A stretch of 64,000 nt of DNA from Massospora cicadina. Its lineage: Eukaryota; Entomophthoromycota; Entomophthoromycetes; Entomophthorales; Entomophthoraceae. The notes under the pieces are model-generated. The model made no database searches and was not told the DNA's origin. It worked only from the letters and a program-made list of their open reading frames with translations. A program made the position numbers and the translations under genes. Shown here piece by piece: positions 11,610 through 23,365 of the stretch (position 1 is the stretch's first letter; the number at the start of each line of letters is the position of its first letter). The stretch covers positions 1-64,000 of the forward strand of contig JAKSZP010017367.1 of assembly GCA_022478985.1 (NCBI GenBank). The letters run 5' to 3'.

Positions 11610-12915
11610 TGTAAGTCCTGTGGAGCACCCCCTGCACCTCAACTATGATGAATTTTCATTCCACACAAAAAAGCGGTAAAGAAGGCGGCCATCCCTCTTG
11701 TTTACCAAGACAATTTAGCCCATGTGGTGGATGAGAGGTGGGTGACTGCCTACCTCCTCAAGATTGCTCCCTTACCTCCCTATATCACCACCAAAGAGTT
11801 GGTGCAGTGAATTGGAGGTGTGTGTCTAGAGATACCAGTGGTAAGAAGCCACTGCCAGTGGGATTTTGTGGTCATTTCCCTCTTTCAATAGTCTTGGGCC
11901 CCAATGATGGGGCTGTTAGCATTTATAAATTCGTTCACAGCATAATTAAATCATACACGGTACACTCAGGCTCAAAACCCCATTATTGTGTTCCCCTTCC
12001 GCTAGAAAAAGCAATCCTAACCCCAAAAGGTTAAGGTGCATTAATTCCTTTTAACGACCAATGGGATCTCCTATATGTGGTCTGTCCGTAGGCACACTTA
12101 GTCACCTGCTAGACATAGTATCACCAATCAGCCAAGAATAATCATATGGGAGAGAAAAGTTGGTGTCAAATTTTTGCAAAAGTCATCTGACTAGGATGCT
12201 AATGATCTGGCATCATGAACATTATAATATGCCAATCCACCAGAAATGGTTGAGATTGCATTACCCTTGGTCAATGTGAATTTTATTTATTTTCCAAGCT
12301 CCAGCACTTAAAGCAACTGTCCCCTACAAAAAGGTTGTCAGTAAATTTTCTACTTTTTGTCTCATAAAAAGAATTTATGCTCAGATTTTCCTATTTTAAA
12401 TCACAACATTTATATTTTAAGCCACTGCCTGATAGGTGCCATGTTTCCCAGTCTATGCAAAAACTAGCCATAGTGGCCATAAAACCAAGCTTTTGCCCTC
12501 TTTGCTTGAGTTGGGATATGATTATAGTGGCCTCTTAGGGTTGTCCCCCATTTTAGATGCCATATGGAGTTGGGGTGTGACCTTGCTTTTGGGGATATTT
12601 TATCTTCTGTTGCGCGAAGTTTCACAACCTTTCCACATGGTCTGCAACCCATGTTGCCATAGCGGATTCAGGGCTCCCTGTGGTACCTAAAGAAACAATT
12701 GCAGCGGAATCACAGCTGCCACTTTTGCAACGGAGTTTTTGTTAGTAAATATACTATTAACTGTGATCATCATTTGCCATACCTTCCCTGTTTCCCTTCA
12801 TGCAAGATATCAGGTCATAGGGGTGGCTATGCCTCTGGCATTATGGATTGCGTTATGGGTGTTTACTCAACCCAACTGGCAGGTTAATCTCAACTTTAAA
12901 GATGGCTCCATGACA
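11610..12915 (+). mobile_element. Solo LTR, family E, nested in element A
   Basis: It starts TGTAAGTCCTGTGGAGC and ends GGCTCCATGACA, aligning with the start and end of the LTRs of element E (50994, 56020). The host RNase H frame resumes immediately after 12915, which fixes the right edge. The LTR carries the same coding-like segments as its relatives: HVVDERWVTAYLLKI (about 11728-11775) with one later stop, then near its 3' end hydrophobic frames (12590-12640 and 12739-12900, with MPLALWIALWVF and NWQVNLN). No clear 5-bp target duplication was found, so it is old, or it arose by recombination between different copies. Confidence 0.8.
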
Positions 12916-13440
12916 ACACAAAAGTGTTTTGTTAGCCCATGTCATGCATTATTCTAATCCGTACTGATCTTCCACAACTTCAAAGAAGAGTTTCAGGTGT
13001 TCATGGACACCAGTGATCTAACCATTGGGGCCATATATTACACAATTACAATTAAATAAGTACCTACATTCAAATTCCATCACCAAGTAATTTTCTAAGA
13101 ATAAATCAGTTATTAGATGTATGAGAAAGAAGTTCTGGCGGTGGTGTTTGCTTTTCAGAAATTCAGTATTTACTTTTGGACCAGTGGGTCAATTTATTCA
13201 CTGACAACTCAACGGTGAGTTTTATGCTGAATAATCCTATCTTGAATGGATGCCAAGACCACTGGTGGCATGAGCTGATGGTGTTCAACTTAAAATTAGT
13301 GCACCTTCCTGGACAGCTTAATGCGGTAGTAGATGGGCTATTAAAAATTCATAAAAACCCTGTGGGACCAGAAAACTTCCATATGGGGAGATCAAACTTG
13401 CAAAGGTGCTATCAAAATTATGGAGTTTATGAGAAGATTT
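12916..13440 (+). pseudogene. RNase H of element A
   Basis: After the solo LTR, the frame shows EFQVFMDTSDLTIGAIYY (about 12987-13040), the first catalytic-Asp block of Gypsy RNase H. YEKEVLAVVFAFQKF (about 13120) carries the conserved Glu block, and LFTDNSTVSFMLN (about 13193) the TDN block. HLPGQLNAVVDGLLK (about 13303-13350) is the G..N..AD.LSR end. Stops and a shift occur at about 13060. The order and spacing are canonical. Confidence 0.85.
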
Positions 13441-14589
13441 AAAAGTGCCAAATGATATCCAGGATATACCGTTGTTCCAAAAATGTTGCTAAAAATTCCT
13501 TATATTTAAAAGTTACATTTATGTACGCACTGAAGGATCAGTTGCTCAGGTGGCCCCAAGGAATCAACATGTACAGCGGATGAAAGAGGCTCACAATGAA
13601 GCTGGACTTTTTGGAGCACAAGGCACCTGGTTGAGATTTTTTGCTGTATACTGGTGGACAAATGCCTAAGTCAAAGTCAGCAACTACATAGCCACATGCC
13701 ATGCCTGCCAATCTTTGCTAAGTCATCAGGTGCCCAGAAATTATGAACCCTATAGAAACACCTGGATATTTAAGATGTGGGGCTTTACCTTTTATGAGAC
13801 CTTCATGAGTTAGCTGACGAAACAAAGCACATCTTAGTAGTCACCAAATATTTATAGCGCTAGCTTGTTGCCAGGGCAGTTTCCTAAGCTGATGCAGCTA
13901 CCACAGCCCAGTTTGTATACAAAGAGATATGTACCATATATGGACCACCCCACTTTATCCTGAGTAAATGGAGATCCTATTTTAATAATAAGCTAATCGA
14001 GGAAATGATGGCCCAAGTACAAACTTGGCACTCCATGACAACAGCATATAACACTCAGTGTAACAATTTGACTGAATGGATGAATCAAATTCTGATTCAC
14101 ACCTAGGAACAGAATGTCACTGACAACCCTGAAAAAAAAACCTGAATGCTTACCCACAATTCTTGAGCATATTAAGCTAGAATCCACAGCACTATCAAGT
14201 ATATGCTATAAAAATTACTGTTCAGAATAAAATTCCAGCTGAATCCACTGGTTAATCACCTCAGAGGCTGACTTCTGTTACTTGCTAGTTTAGAAGATTT
14301 GAACTGGAGGAAGTGGTACAGGGTCATGCCTGACAAATAGAGACCAACTACAACAACCATACCAAAACCCTCCATGTCTTTACAGTGAGTGACTTAATCT
14401 TCCTATATTAGAATGAACTTATGATTTTCATTCCAAGAATAATAACCTGCACTTCAAAGTGTCATTTAGAGATGACAAAGTGCTTTCTTTTGGAAACTAA
14501 AACCCAGAGACCCTCAATGGAGTATTTTACCAGTATACCATCAAAAGCAACCATCACAAAATACACCAATATAAAAAGTGGAGTGCCAA
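13441..14589 (+). pseudogene. Integrase of element A
   Basis: The HHCC zinc-binding domain is recognisable (AHNEAGLFGAQGTW then IATCHACQ, about 13587-13720). The DDE core follows, with YGPPHFILSKWRSYF (about 13940) where LSDRG is expected, so the second catalytic Asp is mutated. Then come WHSMTTAYNTQCNNLTEWMN (about 14026-14090), the conserved pre-Glu block, and a worn C-terminal tail up to the 3' LTR. Several stops make it inactive. Confidence 0.85.
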
Positions 14590-14943
14590 ATGAATTAACA
14601 ATTTGTCATTATATAAATAAGTAATTCTGATATTTAATTAAACTTCATTTTTTATCCTGAGTTCCGCCAATTTCCCTAGAACATTTGAGGCTCTGAAAAA
14701 TTACCAAAAATGAGTATAAAAACCCATTATTAGTTTTATAACAAAGTGTTAGATTATAGAATTTAAGTTTCTGTTGAGTTTATCCTATTCCAGTTTTACA
14801 AGATTTTTTTCCTTGGGATTTTTCTTTTATAAACCTACCAGGATGGCCAAAGGAAACTGCCATATTGACGACCTGTAGAATCTTGAATTTATTCTATGCC
14901 ACTAGCGACCTGTCACAAAATCCATCAGAATCCTCTAATTTCA
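14590..14943 (+). repeat. 3' LTR of element A
   Basis: Direct repeat of 5000-5342, ending TCTAATTTCA. The left edge is approximate and no strong polypurine tract is seen. Confidence 0.7.
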
Positions 14944-15206
14944 TGATAGTACACATATATGATTGTGCTAATATAAAATAAAATTACTTAATTATAATTA
15001 AAAAAAGTAGTTATCCTAGTGTGTTAAAAATGCTAAATAAAGCACATATCTATCCTAACAATAATTGCTTGTTAAATTTAGTACTAAAAAAATAATTGCT
15101 TGTTAAATTTTATTATAGCATTTGTTCCTAAATACCCTAAATAAAATAGTTTGAATGAAGATATTCATATATCTAGATATAAAAGAAGTTTACCATAGGA
15201 AATATC
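14944..15206. other. AT-rich spacer
   Basis: AT-rich. Contains a short direct repeat ATAATTGCTTGTTAAATTT (about 15060-15110); nothing else seen. Confidence 0.6.
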
Positions 15207-15339
15207 TACATAGTGCATTCAAAAAGTTCTGGGACTAACGTTTTAAAGACACAACTTTACAAATAAATAAACTTTCTTTTATCATAATTTAACATACAAC
15301 CTTTCCCTCTCTATACATAGTATATTGCTAAAACAATTG

Positions 15340-15509
15340 TTAAAAGGTATGCACATAGTTCCTATTTTGTATAACCATGTTTAAACCAGCTGTCACATTC
15401 TTCTAAATTGTCTCTACTTTATCAAAAGGATGAACCTTCAGTGCCACCTTCAGATTAGAGAATAGAAAGAAGTCAGACAGAGCCAAATCTGGTGAATAGG
15501 ATGGATAAT
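15340..15509 (-). pseudogene. Mariner transposase C-terminus
   Basis: The minus strand reads YPSYSPDLALSDFFLF, followed by a basic/hydrophobic tail ending NRNYVHTF and a stop. SPDLAPSDFFLF with the third catalytic Asp is the signature of mariner DD34D transposases. Only the last 55 or so codons are present. The tail is repeated in the opposite orientation in the right arm. Confidence 0.88.
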
Positions 15510-15671
15510 TATAATCTGAAAGTGGCACTGAAGGTTCATCCTTTTGATAAAGTAGAGACAATTCAGAAGAATGTGACAGCTGGTTTAAACATGGTTATAC
15601 AAAATAGGAACTATGTGCATACCTTTTAACAATTGTTTTAGCAATATGATATGTATAGAGAGGGAAAGGTT

Positions 15672-15718
15672 TTTTTTAGTACTAGATGGTCCCAACCCAA
15701 GGGGGGGATTCATCGATG
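15672..15718 (-). mobile_element. Ultrashort retroposon, copy 1 (47 bp)
   Basis: Read on the minus strand it ends GGTTGGGACCATCTAGTACT plus an A run. It is flanked by a perfect 16-bp duplication TAGAGAGGGAAAGGTT (15656-15671 and 15719-15734). The left arm of the foldback lacks it, giving the empty site directly. Confidence 0.92.
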
Positions 15719-15830
15719 TAGAGAGGGAAAGGTTGTACACTTAAATTATGATAAAAGAAAGTTTATTTATTTGTAAAGTTGTGTCTTTAAAACGTTAGTC
15801 CCAGAACTTTTTGAATGCACTGTGTACTTA

Positions 15831-16258
15831 AGCAATCTTGGGGAAATTTTAAGTTGGCAGAATTGGTACAAAGCCTTGTGCACAAATAGGTGCACGCTTC
15901 CATCCAAAAGGGTAGCAAAGTTCAAAACCAACCTCACTTGAGTGATCAATTGAAGTTGTACCTGACCTGAGCTTGTAATTTCATAAATGTAACAGGTTTT
16001 GAACCCAAATTCCCTGATTTATAAAATTGTCCCATTATCATTTAATTTGAAGCTTGTCCATTTTAACGCTTGAGCCAAAACAAGGGGCTGAACATCTTGC
16101 AACTCACTTGTAACAACCTGGGCATATTTGGCTTGTACCCAGCGTTGGGCCAAGGTTTGCTTGAGGTCAGGAAGGGCCTGAAGTTTAACCTTCTGGGTCT
16201 CCTGATGCCCAGCCTTGTACTTGGGGTTTTGCCTTCTATTAAGTCATGTAAACATGAT
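15831..16258 (-). repeat. Partial family-F LTR, minus strand
   Basis: Reverse-complement alignment to 27421-27850 and 39476-39910, starting near ATCATGTTTACATGAC and truncated next to the mariner foldback. The minus strand carries the best preserved family-F frame: TLAQRWVQAKYAQVVTSEL, then PLVLAQALKWTSFKLNDNGT before the first stop. The rest of the LTR may have been displaced by the foldback insertion. Confidence 0.75.
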
Positions 16259-18212
16259 AACTTCCATCTTACAGTACTAAATTTGTTATTAGTAAATCTA
16301 GTAAGACCAAGAACACGATATTTTTATTAAGGAAGTTAGTTTCATATAACGGACAATTATGGAAATCTAGTGCCCAATTATTAGAATCATTAGCATCGTT
16401 AGTGGAAAATAACTTTATATTTATAATTGACTTGCAGCATTTTACATGCTTTTGTCAGAACTTTCATAAGCTTAATTTTCAGGTCTAAGCAATAGTGCCC
16501 TTAAATTCAGTAAAAACTATTGGGGGATCATCCCTGATAACTCATGGAAATCTAATCATCAAAATTAATCATAAATTCTAATTTGGAGCTCCCTTCTCAG
16601 AAGCCTAAAAGTTATCTGTATTAATGAAAAACAACGTGGACATCCCCTAATAAATTATTAGTATAAGAACATGTTGGGAAAAACATGGCTGATTGAAATC
16701 TCAGCAGGAAGCTCCATGATAACTTCTTTGATTTCAATCTACAAATTAAAAAGCTTATATGCTCTATAAAAGTGCAGCACAATGTGTTGTTAGAAAATGG
16801 ATACTAAGGCAGCTATTAAATCCATTGTAACTGGTCACAGGAGGCTAGAGCTTGGGCTCTATAATAGAAACAGTTAGCAAAATCTTGACAAAAACCTCCA
16901 TAATAGGATAAATGTGCATAAAGGCCTTTATTTGATAGTACAGTGTCAGGTTGCTACCAAGTTTTTTAATGGAAGCCGCCTTCAATTGAGTTTATGTGGT
17001 GCATTCTTTAAAGTAAGGCATCATATCCACACAGACGTTGCTATCAAGGCAGGTTTTTATTGGACCTTCTATATGTCAGTGGCCGGTTCCATGGCTCCTT
17101 TATACGCAAAGAGAAGGATTTAATATTTTCAGTATAAGGATTGTATTTTTCCTTGAAGGAGGGTTTAAAAGAAATGACAGGTTTAGTAAGGACATGAATA
17201 GCTGGCTAGAGGTCTCCAGATTCATAAGGCTCTGTCTCAAGCTTATTAGTCTTCTAGAGAGTTTAATTAAGTTGTCAACCAAGAAATTAAAGATCCTCTT
17301 GGAAGTTCTCGCCTTAGTTATTAATGTGGATAGTGGAAGTCTTGTGCTGATTAGTCTGGTGGTGGCGTAGATGTTTGTCATCCTGGTTCTTTATCTTCTG
17401 CAGTATTACTTCTTGTTTTTGTTCCAGATTATGAAATCTAGAATTTATTTTACTAATTTTGGTATCCATGGTTGTTTAATGAGTTTGCAGCTGGTAGTCA
17501 TGTCTGACCACAGTTAAAGTATATTGGCAACTTTGTTGCAAAGTGCTGTTAACGTTAAATCAATATTGAGATAGGTTCACTTAAATCTATTTAAAACTGT
17601 GGGCCATCTGTCTCAATTGTCATTTTAAATCTCTAATTCAGGACTCATGATCATTGTCTTGATATGGTTAATATACAGAGGATTAACAGGAGGTCCTTAG
17701 AGCCCTTCTGGGACTTAACGCCCTTTTGATTTTTGAGATACTTCATGGACTTCAGGTCCAGGAGCCCTTATTGGATATACACTTCTTTATTTTTTGAGTA
17801 ATATTGGCTCTTCCATTTAGCTGTTGAATCAAAGTGACCAGCCTTTATGTTAGAAATCCTAGGTTCATAGTTGTTCAGTTAATTAATCCAATAGCTCAGT
17901 TACAGTTTGTGTAAGGTTTCAGGACCAAGCTAAAAAGCTGGATAGGACCTTGCACCCCTTTTAGAACTATGAATAACGCTAATTATAAAGTCTTTTTAAT
18001 TTAATACAAAAACTGATCTAGAGCAAGCTCTAGATAAAAAATGGGTAGCAGATGTTCCTATATGTTTTCCCACCTCAACCATTAATATAATTCTTATGTC
18101 TAAAACAAAAATTATATAAACTTTTCTCTCCCGTTGCAATCACTAATTGCAATAAATTTGATTCAAGTATATTTAACTTTGATAATCTTTATGAAGAGAT
18201 TAGTGTGCACCC
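16259..18212. other. Unassigned region with a minus-strand coding-like stretch
   Basis: No domain recognised. The minus strand from about 17381 to 17100 is open for 93 codons and is leucine/serine-rich; coding-like fragments continue in shifted frames down to about 16900. This may be a decayed element of an unknown family. The rest is AT-rich with nothing seen. Confidence 0.4.
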
Positions 18213-19411
18213 AATGTCAGGTAGCAGTTGGGCTAGCAAAGTAAAGGGCACAGGATTGGTATCTGCACCATCCAAAGATGAAAAATCTCAAGAAACACTG
18301 GTGGCCTAAATAAAAATAAAAAACTGGCAGTTATTATATCCCCGGAGATTTTAGCCTGGCAAGCAAAGTGTAACCAGTTCATCAATGCTCCGCATTCCCA
18401 GCCACTGTTATCAGTGGAGCACAGGGTTTGAGTTTTCCTAAATATTAACTAAACGGCTCAAAGGAAAGTTTTGTGGAAGTGTTCACAACCATTTTCCAAA
18501 ATTAGTATATGTAGCACCACACTCCATGACCCATGGTTGGTTTGATCTCAGGTTTATAAACAAACAAGAAGTGGACGAAGCTGCACAGGTGCATGTGGTG
18601 GTAGAACTCCCCAATGGTCAACGGGTGGTTGAGATGAAGTGCACTCAGTGGACCAAGTCAAATCAAATTTTGTGACCTTTGACTTTCTCCCCACAACAAT
18701 TAAGCGAACAGTGCTGGAGCTCCACCTCAAGGAAGGGCTTAAAAGCTATGTGGAAATATACTTCTTTGGAATACAACGCTTTATGCTTATGCCAGACCTG
18801 TGCACAGGAAAAGCAATTGCCATGATCACCCCATCCACTGTCATTGCGTAAAATTTGACCCAAATCCCCCGCACCACAGTTGTGTTTGTTGGTAGGCTGG
18901 AATCTCAACTGTTCCACATCACAGTGGATAGCGCGCCCCCTTTCTGCACCTTCTGTTGCGCTTTTGGCCACAAGGCCCACACCTGCCCCGCCAAGGAGGG
19001 CATTACATAAAACGAAATTCTCCCCATTCAATGGGAAGTGCAGACACCTATTATGAACCAGCTATAGGCACTGTTGCCACCTTCCCATGGGGCGTGCAGA
19101 GGTGTTACATTCAGGTCAAACCTGTGTCCCTGCAGGAGCGCAATAAGGTCAAGCAGGCCTGCAGAGCAGCAGCCAAGGCAGCAGCCATGGCCATGTCAGT
19201 GATCCCGCCTGCCCAGAACAAGGATGACATTAAGTCATTTGCCGCTAAAATGACTCTTGAATCTGTTCACCAATCAGATTGGGCCAGCCAACCTGATGAC
19301 CTGATGGGTGAGTCAGATTTACCCAAGCAATTATACCAAGGCTCGATCAAAACTGATTCTACCACCCACTTTCCTCCTGAGTTCTTATTGACCTTCATTG
19401 ATGCACCATAG
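18213..19411 (+). pseudogene. LINE ORF1 (gag-like, CCHC)
   Basis: The first ATG in context, at 18213, begins a serine/lysine-rich N-terminus (MSGSSWASKVKGTG) that soon reaches a stop. Further on, coding frames 18440-18660 and 18660-18850 give an RNA-binding-like domain (ELHLKEGLKSYVEIYFFG). At 18944-18986 CTFCCAFGHKAHTC is a CX2CX4HX4C zinc knuckle. After it a charged, alanine-rich tail (AAAKAAAMAMS, about 19168-19200) runs to a stop at 19409. The product would coat LINE RNA. Stops near 18660, 18850 and 19008 show it is not translatable as one protein. Confidence 0.8.
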
Positions 19412-19599
19412 GAGAACACCAAATTGAAGAGTCATAACAAATTGGCAAAATTGTCAAAAGCGAAACCATTAATAAATCCACAGAATAAGTAACCCATACA
19501 GAAGATTACCCTGTAGCACAGTGCACCCATGGTGCCAAAGAGAAACATGCTGAAAAAGAGATGGCTGAAGGGCAAGGGGGCCCTTCTTTTAGCACCTAA

Positions 19600-22500
19600 G
19601 ATGTGTTGGGGGATCCTTCACAATAGGGACGTTGAATATTGCTGGACTCAAGGCCTCACTTCTCAGGCTATAACACTAAGTTTTTTAAAAAAGTAATTTT
19701 CCTGTGGACATCCTGGCTATCCATGAAACCCACTGTCAACACAGTGCCGAGGAAACATGGGCGACCATGCTCCTCCTCTCCCTTTCTTTTTAGTCGCCAC
19801 ACTGTGGGGTGCCTATACATGTGACCCATAATTTTAAATTTATTTCTAAAAATTTGTACCTGATGGTCATGTGCTTGTAGTGTCCTTTTTGTGGGATAAA
19901 AAGTGCACGCTATCATTAATATTTATGCCCAACATGTGCGCAGGCTCACTGGAAATTCTTCTTGGCCGTTACTTCCCTCCCACTTCCCTCTGACCCATTT
20001 GTGGTGGGTGACATGAACTGCTGGGCCAACCCAGCCACTGACTGCTAGCCTTCTGCGCCTGCCCCCACGCAGGGCCACATAGATCTTTGCGTTATAAAAG
20101 CCACTTTGGGGCTGTTTGATAACATGTTTAAACATGCACCGCTGCTCCCCAACATGTCCCATCACCATGTGCACAACGGTCAGCTGAGGTCTATGTCCCA
20201 CATTGACCTTATTCTTTCCCCATTGAACTTTTGGTCTCAAGTTGCACACTTTATGATGACAAAAATTGATTTCTCTGACCACAGGTTGGTGTCAATTTCA
20301 TTCTCTTTGTTGCACCCAATGACACAAGTGCCAAAGTGGTGCAGACTTCATCCAGCTGAGATCATGTCACCCAGGTTTTCCTCATGGGTGGACACCAAAG
20401 CTTTGGCATTGGAGTTCACCACACCATTCTGTGTGGACCCACTTACTACCTGGTCAACCTTCAAAGCAAACACCATCCACCAGTAATGCCACCTCTCATC
20501 ACGTCACTCTCAGGCTGCATCAGCAGTCATTATGCGCATAGCTTGCAGAAGTGGACCACCTGGAGTCTAACGTCCTGGCTGCAGGCTACAGCCTGGTTTG
20601 GGGTCATAAGTGGGCAGAAGTGTCTGCTTGTCTCAACAACTGGTAAGACAACACAAACATCACATTTGTGTGCAGTATAATGCAAAAAATATAATGGTGG
20701 GTGACACGTGCTCCACCTATTTTTCCAAAAATCCTTTGCACTGCGACAGAGCTTGGCCTGCACACAGGTGAGGCGGCCAGACCACTCCATTGCAGATACT
20801 GCAGCCAAAGTGGCAATCAAAATTCGAAATTATTAATGTAAATTGTAGTGCTCCAATCTAGTCAAACTGGCTGAAGTTGAAAAATTTCTTGAAAGTGCAC
20901 ATATCCACACCATTTCCTATTACCTGGAGTTGATGAAATATAATTTCAGAGGACAAAATATGGTATGCCATTCATGGCGCACCACACAGGAAATGCCCAG
21001 GTTAAGATGAGATTTTTATTATGAGTTCTATAAGAGATATTTTAAATTATTTCTCCTTTTTTTGCTTGCCTCAATGAATCAGTGTTTGTTATAAACGCGC
21101 CTCCTTCCTGGGAGTCAGTAGGCTTTCACAATAACGCTGTATAAAAAAGGGGTTAAGCTGGACTTGGCCAACTGGCGGCCCATTTTACTTACTAATGCAG
21201 ATACTAAATTATCTACTAAAATTATGGCCAACTGCCTAGGGGAAGTTGCCTCTTATATCTTTTCCTCTGAGAAATTTTGGTTTCATCCCCAAGCGGTCTA
21301 TATGGGACAACAAAAACATTGTAGCCAACGTCTGCCAATCTACGGCTACTGGGGCACTTGTTTTTTAGAATAGCAGATGGCTTATGATAGAGTCAACTGG
21401 GATTACCTCAAAGCCTGCCCCCACAAGTTCCACCTCCCCCATTGGTTCATTAATTGGGTGATGTTGCTTATGAAATCTGCCACAATGGCTGTGCGTGGCC
21501 CTGACTTCCTCACTGACATAGTTTGCCCTTAAAGGGGCCTCCATCAAGGGGACCCTTTGAGCCCACTTTTGTATAACTTAAGCCTCGACCCACTTTTATG
21601 CAACATGAATGCCCGCTCTACTGGTGTCCATGTGCAATGCCAAGCACCTGTTAAGATGTTGGTGTTTGCTGATGATTGTGTGGTTATGGTGCCTAATGAC
21701 CAAGATGCATGCGCACTTGAGGCTATTTTCCAGGTTTACTCCAGGGTAAGTAACTCTGCACTTAACGCCTCCAAAACTGAAATCATTCTCCTTGGTTGAT
21801 TCCAAGCTCTCTGGTCACCAGCAACCGTTTCCTACCTCCTTCTGCAGCTATCTCACAGGTTTGCTTGCCCTAACCACCCCATACCGCTCCGCTTGTGCTC
21901 CCTTTTGTGCTAAGACCCACTGCTGTTCTGGTATGCCATTTGGGTGTATGGCTGGAGGTGGGAGGGTACGCCTCATCAGTGATGGAGCACCATATCCTGG
22001 ACAATGTCAAAAACGCATCGCCTCCCTTAGAGCCCACCAAACTTCCTTACCAGGCAGGGTTGTGCTGGACAACTCTATGCTCCTATATAAAGTTTGGTTT
22101 GTGGCTCATGCTATCGCCTTTTCCTCATCTAACTTCACCTCGTTATATGCCCTCCAGCAAGGGTGTCTTTGGTTAGGCCGCCCACCGCCAGTGCGCCTGG
22201 ATGTCTTGTTTGACCCTCGCCATAGTAGTGGTATAGGCCTGCTCAACTTCAAGGCCCATACCACCAAAATACTTGGCACCTGTATTGCTGCAGTCACCAA
22301 CCCTACACTCCAAGCCCAACACTGGTCATGCGCAGCCTGCTCCAATTTTTCCTGTGCCCTGGGCCTCAGCAATCCCTCCCACCCCCATTCTCTGTTAAAA
22401 TATCTTGCCTCACATCCCTCTGCTGTGGGCACACATGGGACGTCGCTCATTTCAAACAAATTCTCCTATCCATGTGGAGTGCTGAGTGGATAATTTTGCA

Positions 22501-23290
22501 TCATTGGGCACACCACCCAGAGGGGTCTCCCTACTCCCCGCTTTACACAGGAAGTACAAGGCCAAGCCATTATGAACAGTTTGATATTAAGGAAGTTCCC
22601 AATCATGGCCAGAATGGATTATCTGGACATCTTGGACTTTCCCTACTCCCTAGAAACCTAGAAAGCCATCTGGAAGTACGCCCATCACCCTCTTTTGCAG
22701 CCGCATGTTTGTTCCCATGTGTGGTGCTGCTTGAAATGGGTATATCATACTGTCAAGCGATCCAATGCATCACACTCCTCATGTGTTATGTGTGACCAAT
22801 ATATGACTTTGGTCCACTGCCTGGAATGATTCCCTCCATCAAAAGCGATCTGGTGTAAGGTTCAACGTCTCTTTTGCCGGAAGCAAATACAGCCCTACAG
22901 CCTATCTAAGGACATGTTTGCCTTGTCCTTGCATTCCTATAAACCCTTCCCTTCAAGCCTTAGTGATAGCAATTGCAATGTGGACTATCCACACGGTTGT
23001 CTTGGATGCCATTTCAGGTTCTACTCCCACCCTCCAGGAAGCTGTACGCTGATTTTAGTCACACCTTATGGACCACTTTCAAGCATGGTATTTTGATTAC
23101 CTACCATCCCATCAATGACAGTTGGTCTCATCCTGGTTTCCGGTTTGGTTCATCACTTCAGACCCTTTCCTTCATATGTGTTCAATAGTGGCTCAAGCCT
23201 CTACTCACGATACCTCCCTTCCTTTATTTGGCATTCCCGCTGGCAACAGGAGACAGCACTAGCTTCTCAGGGGTGCCTCTAACTTATATT
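19600..23290 (+). pseudogene. LINE ORF2: APE endonuclease and reverse transcriptase
   Basis: The endonuclease shows VVGDMNCW.NPATD (about 20005), SHIDLILSPLNFWS (about 20197) and DFSDHRLVSISF (about 20269) with the catalytic SDH. The RT shows NWRPILLTNADTKLSTKIMA (about 21169), QMAYDRVNWDYLK (about 21373), GLHQGDPLSPLLYNLSLDPL (about 21536), FADD at 21665-21676 and LNASKTEIILLG (about 21760). The C-terminus has CVMCDQYMTLVHC (about 22786), a zf-RVT-like Cys/His motif. The product would nick target DNA and prime reverse transcription on it. Several stops and frameshifts inactivate it. The conserved FADD and SDH suggest moderate age. Confidence 0.88.
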
Positions 23291-23365
23291 AGTGCTTGTT
23301 AGTTTACACATAGGAAGTTTCTGTTTCATGGTCTGCCTTCCCTGAATAAAATTTAAAAAAAATTA

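Larger units (their letters stand above)
5000..14943 (+). mobile_element. Gypsy (Ty3) element A, composite and degenerate
   Basis: About 340-bp direct repeats at both ends, with gag, reverse transcriptase, RNase H and integrase in Ty3/Gypsy order between them, define one old element. It has been split by two later LTR insertions: a non-coding three-LTR element (6327-9541) and a family-E solo LTR (11610-12915). Without these it would be about 5.4 kb, normal for Gypsy. All domains contain stops and frameshifts, so it is dead. The outer limits are approximate because the LTR ends are worn; no target-site duplication is visible. Confidence 0.8.
15209..15824. mobile_element. Mariner-derived foldback element
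   Basis: A near-perfect long inverted repeat. The left arm (15209-15457, about 249 bp) and right arm (15512-15824, about 250 bp once a 63-bp insertion is removed) are separated by a 54-bp loop. The ends read CATAGTGCATTCAAAAAG and its complement, bordered by TA on both sides (15207-15208 and 15825-15826), the target of Tc1/mariner elements. Both arms contain the 3' terminal part of a mariner transposase gene, so the element is two copies of one mariner end joined head to head. A 47-bp retroposon sits in the right arm. Confidence 0.9.
18213..23365 (+). mobile_element. LINE, near full length, degenerate
   Basis: An ORF1 with a CCHC knuckle, then an ORF2 with an APE-type endonuclease, a reverse transcriptase and a C-terminal Cys/His motif, ends in CCTGAATAAAA plus A-rich sequence. 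This is the layout of APE-type LINEs (L1/Tad-like). The 3' end (TGGTCTGCCTTCCC then TGAATAAA) resembles the tails of the half-LINE at 35195 and of all three SINE families. Multiple stops and shifts throughout. Confidence 0.88.
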
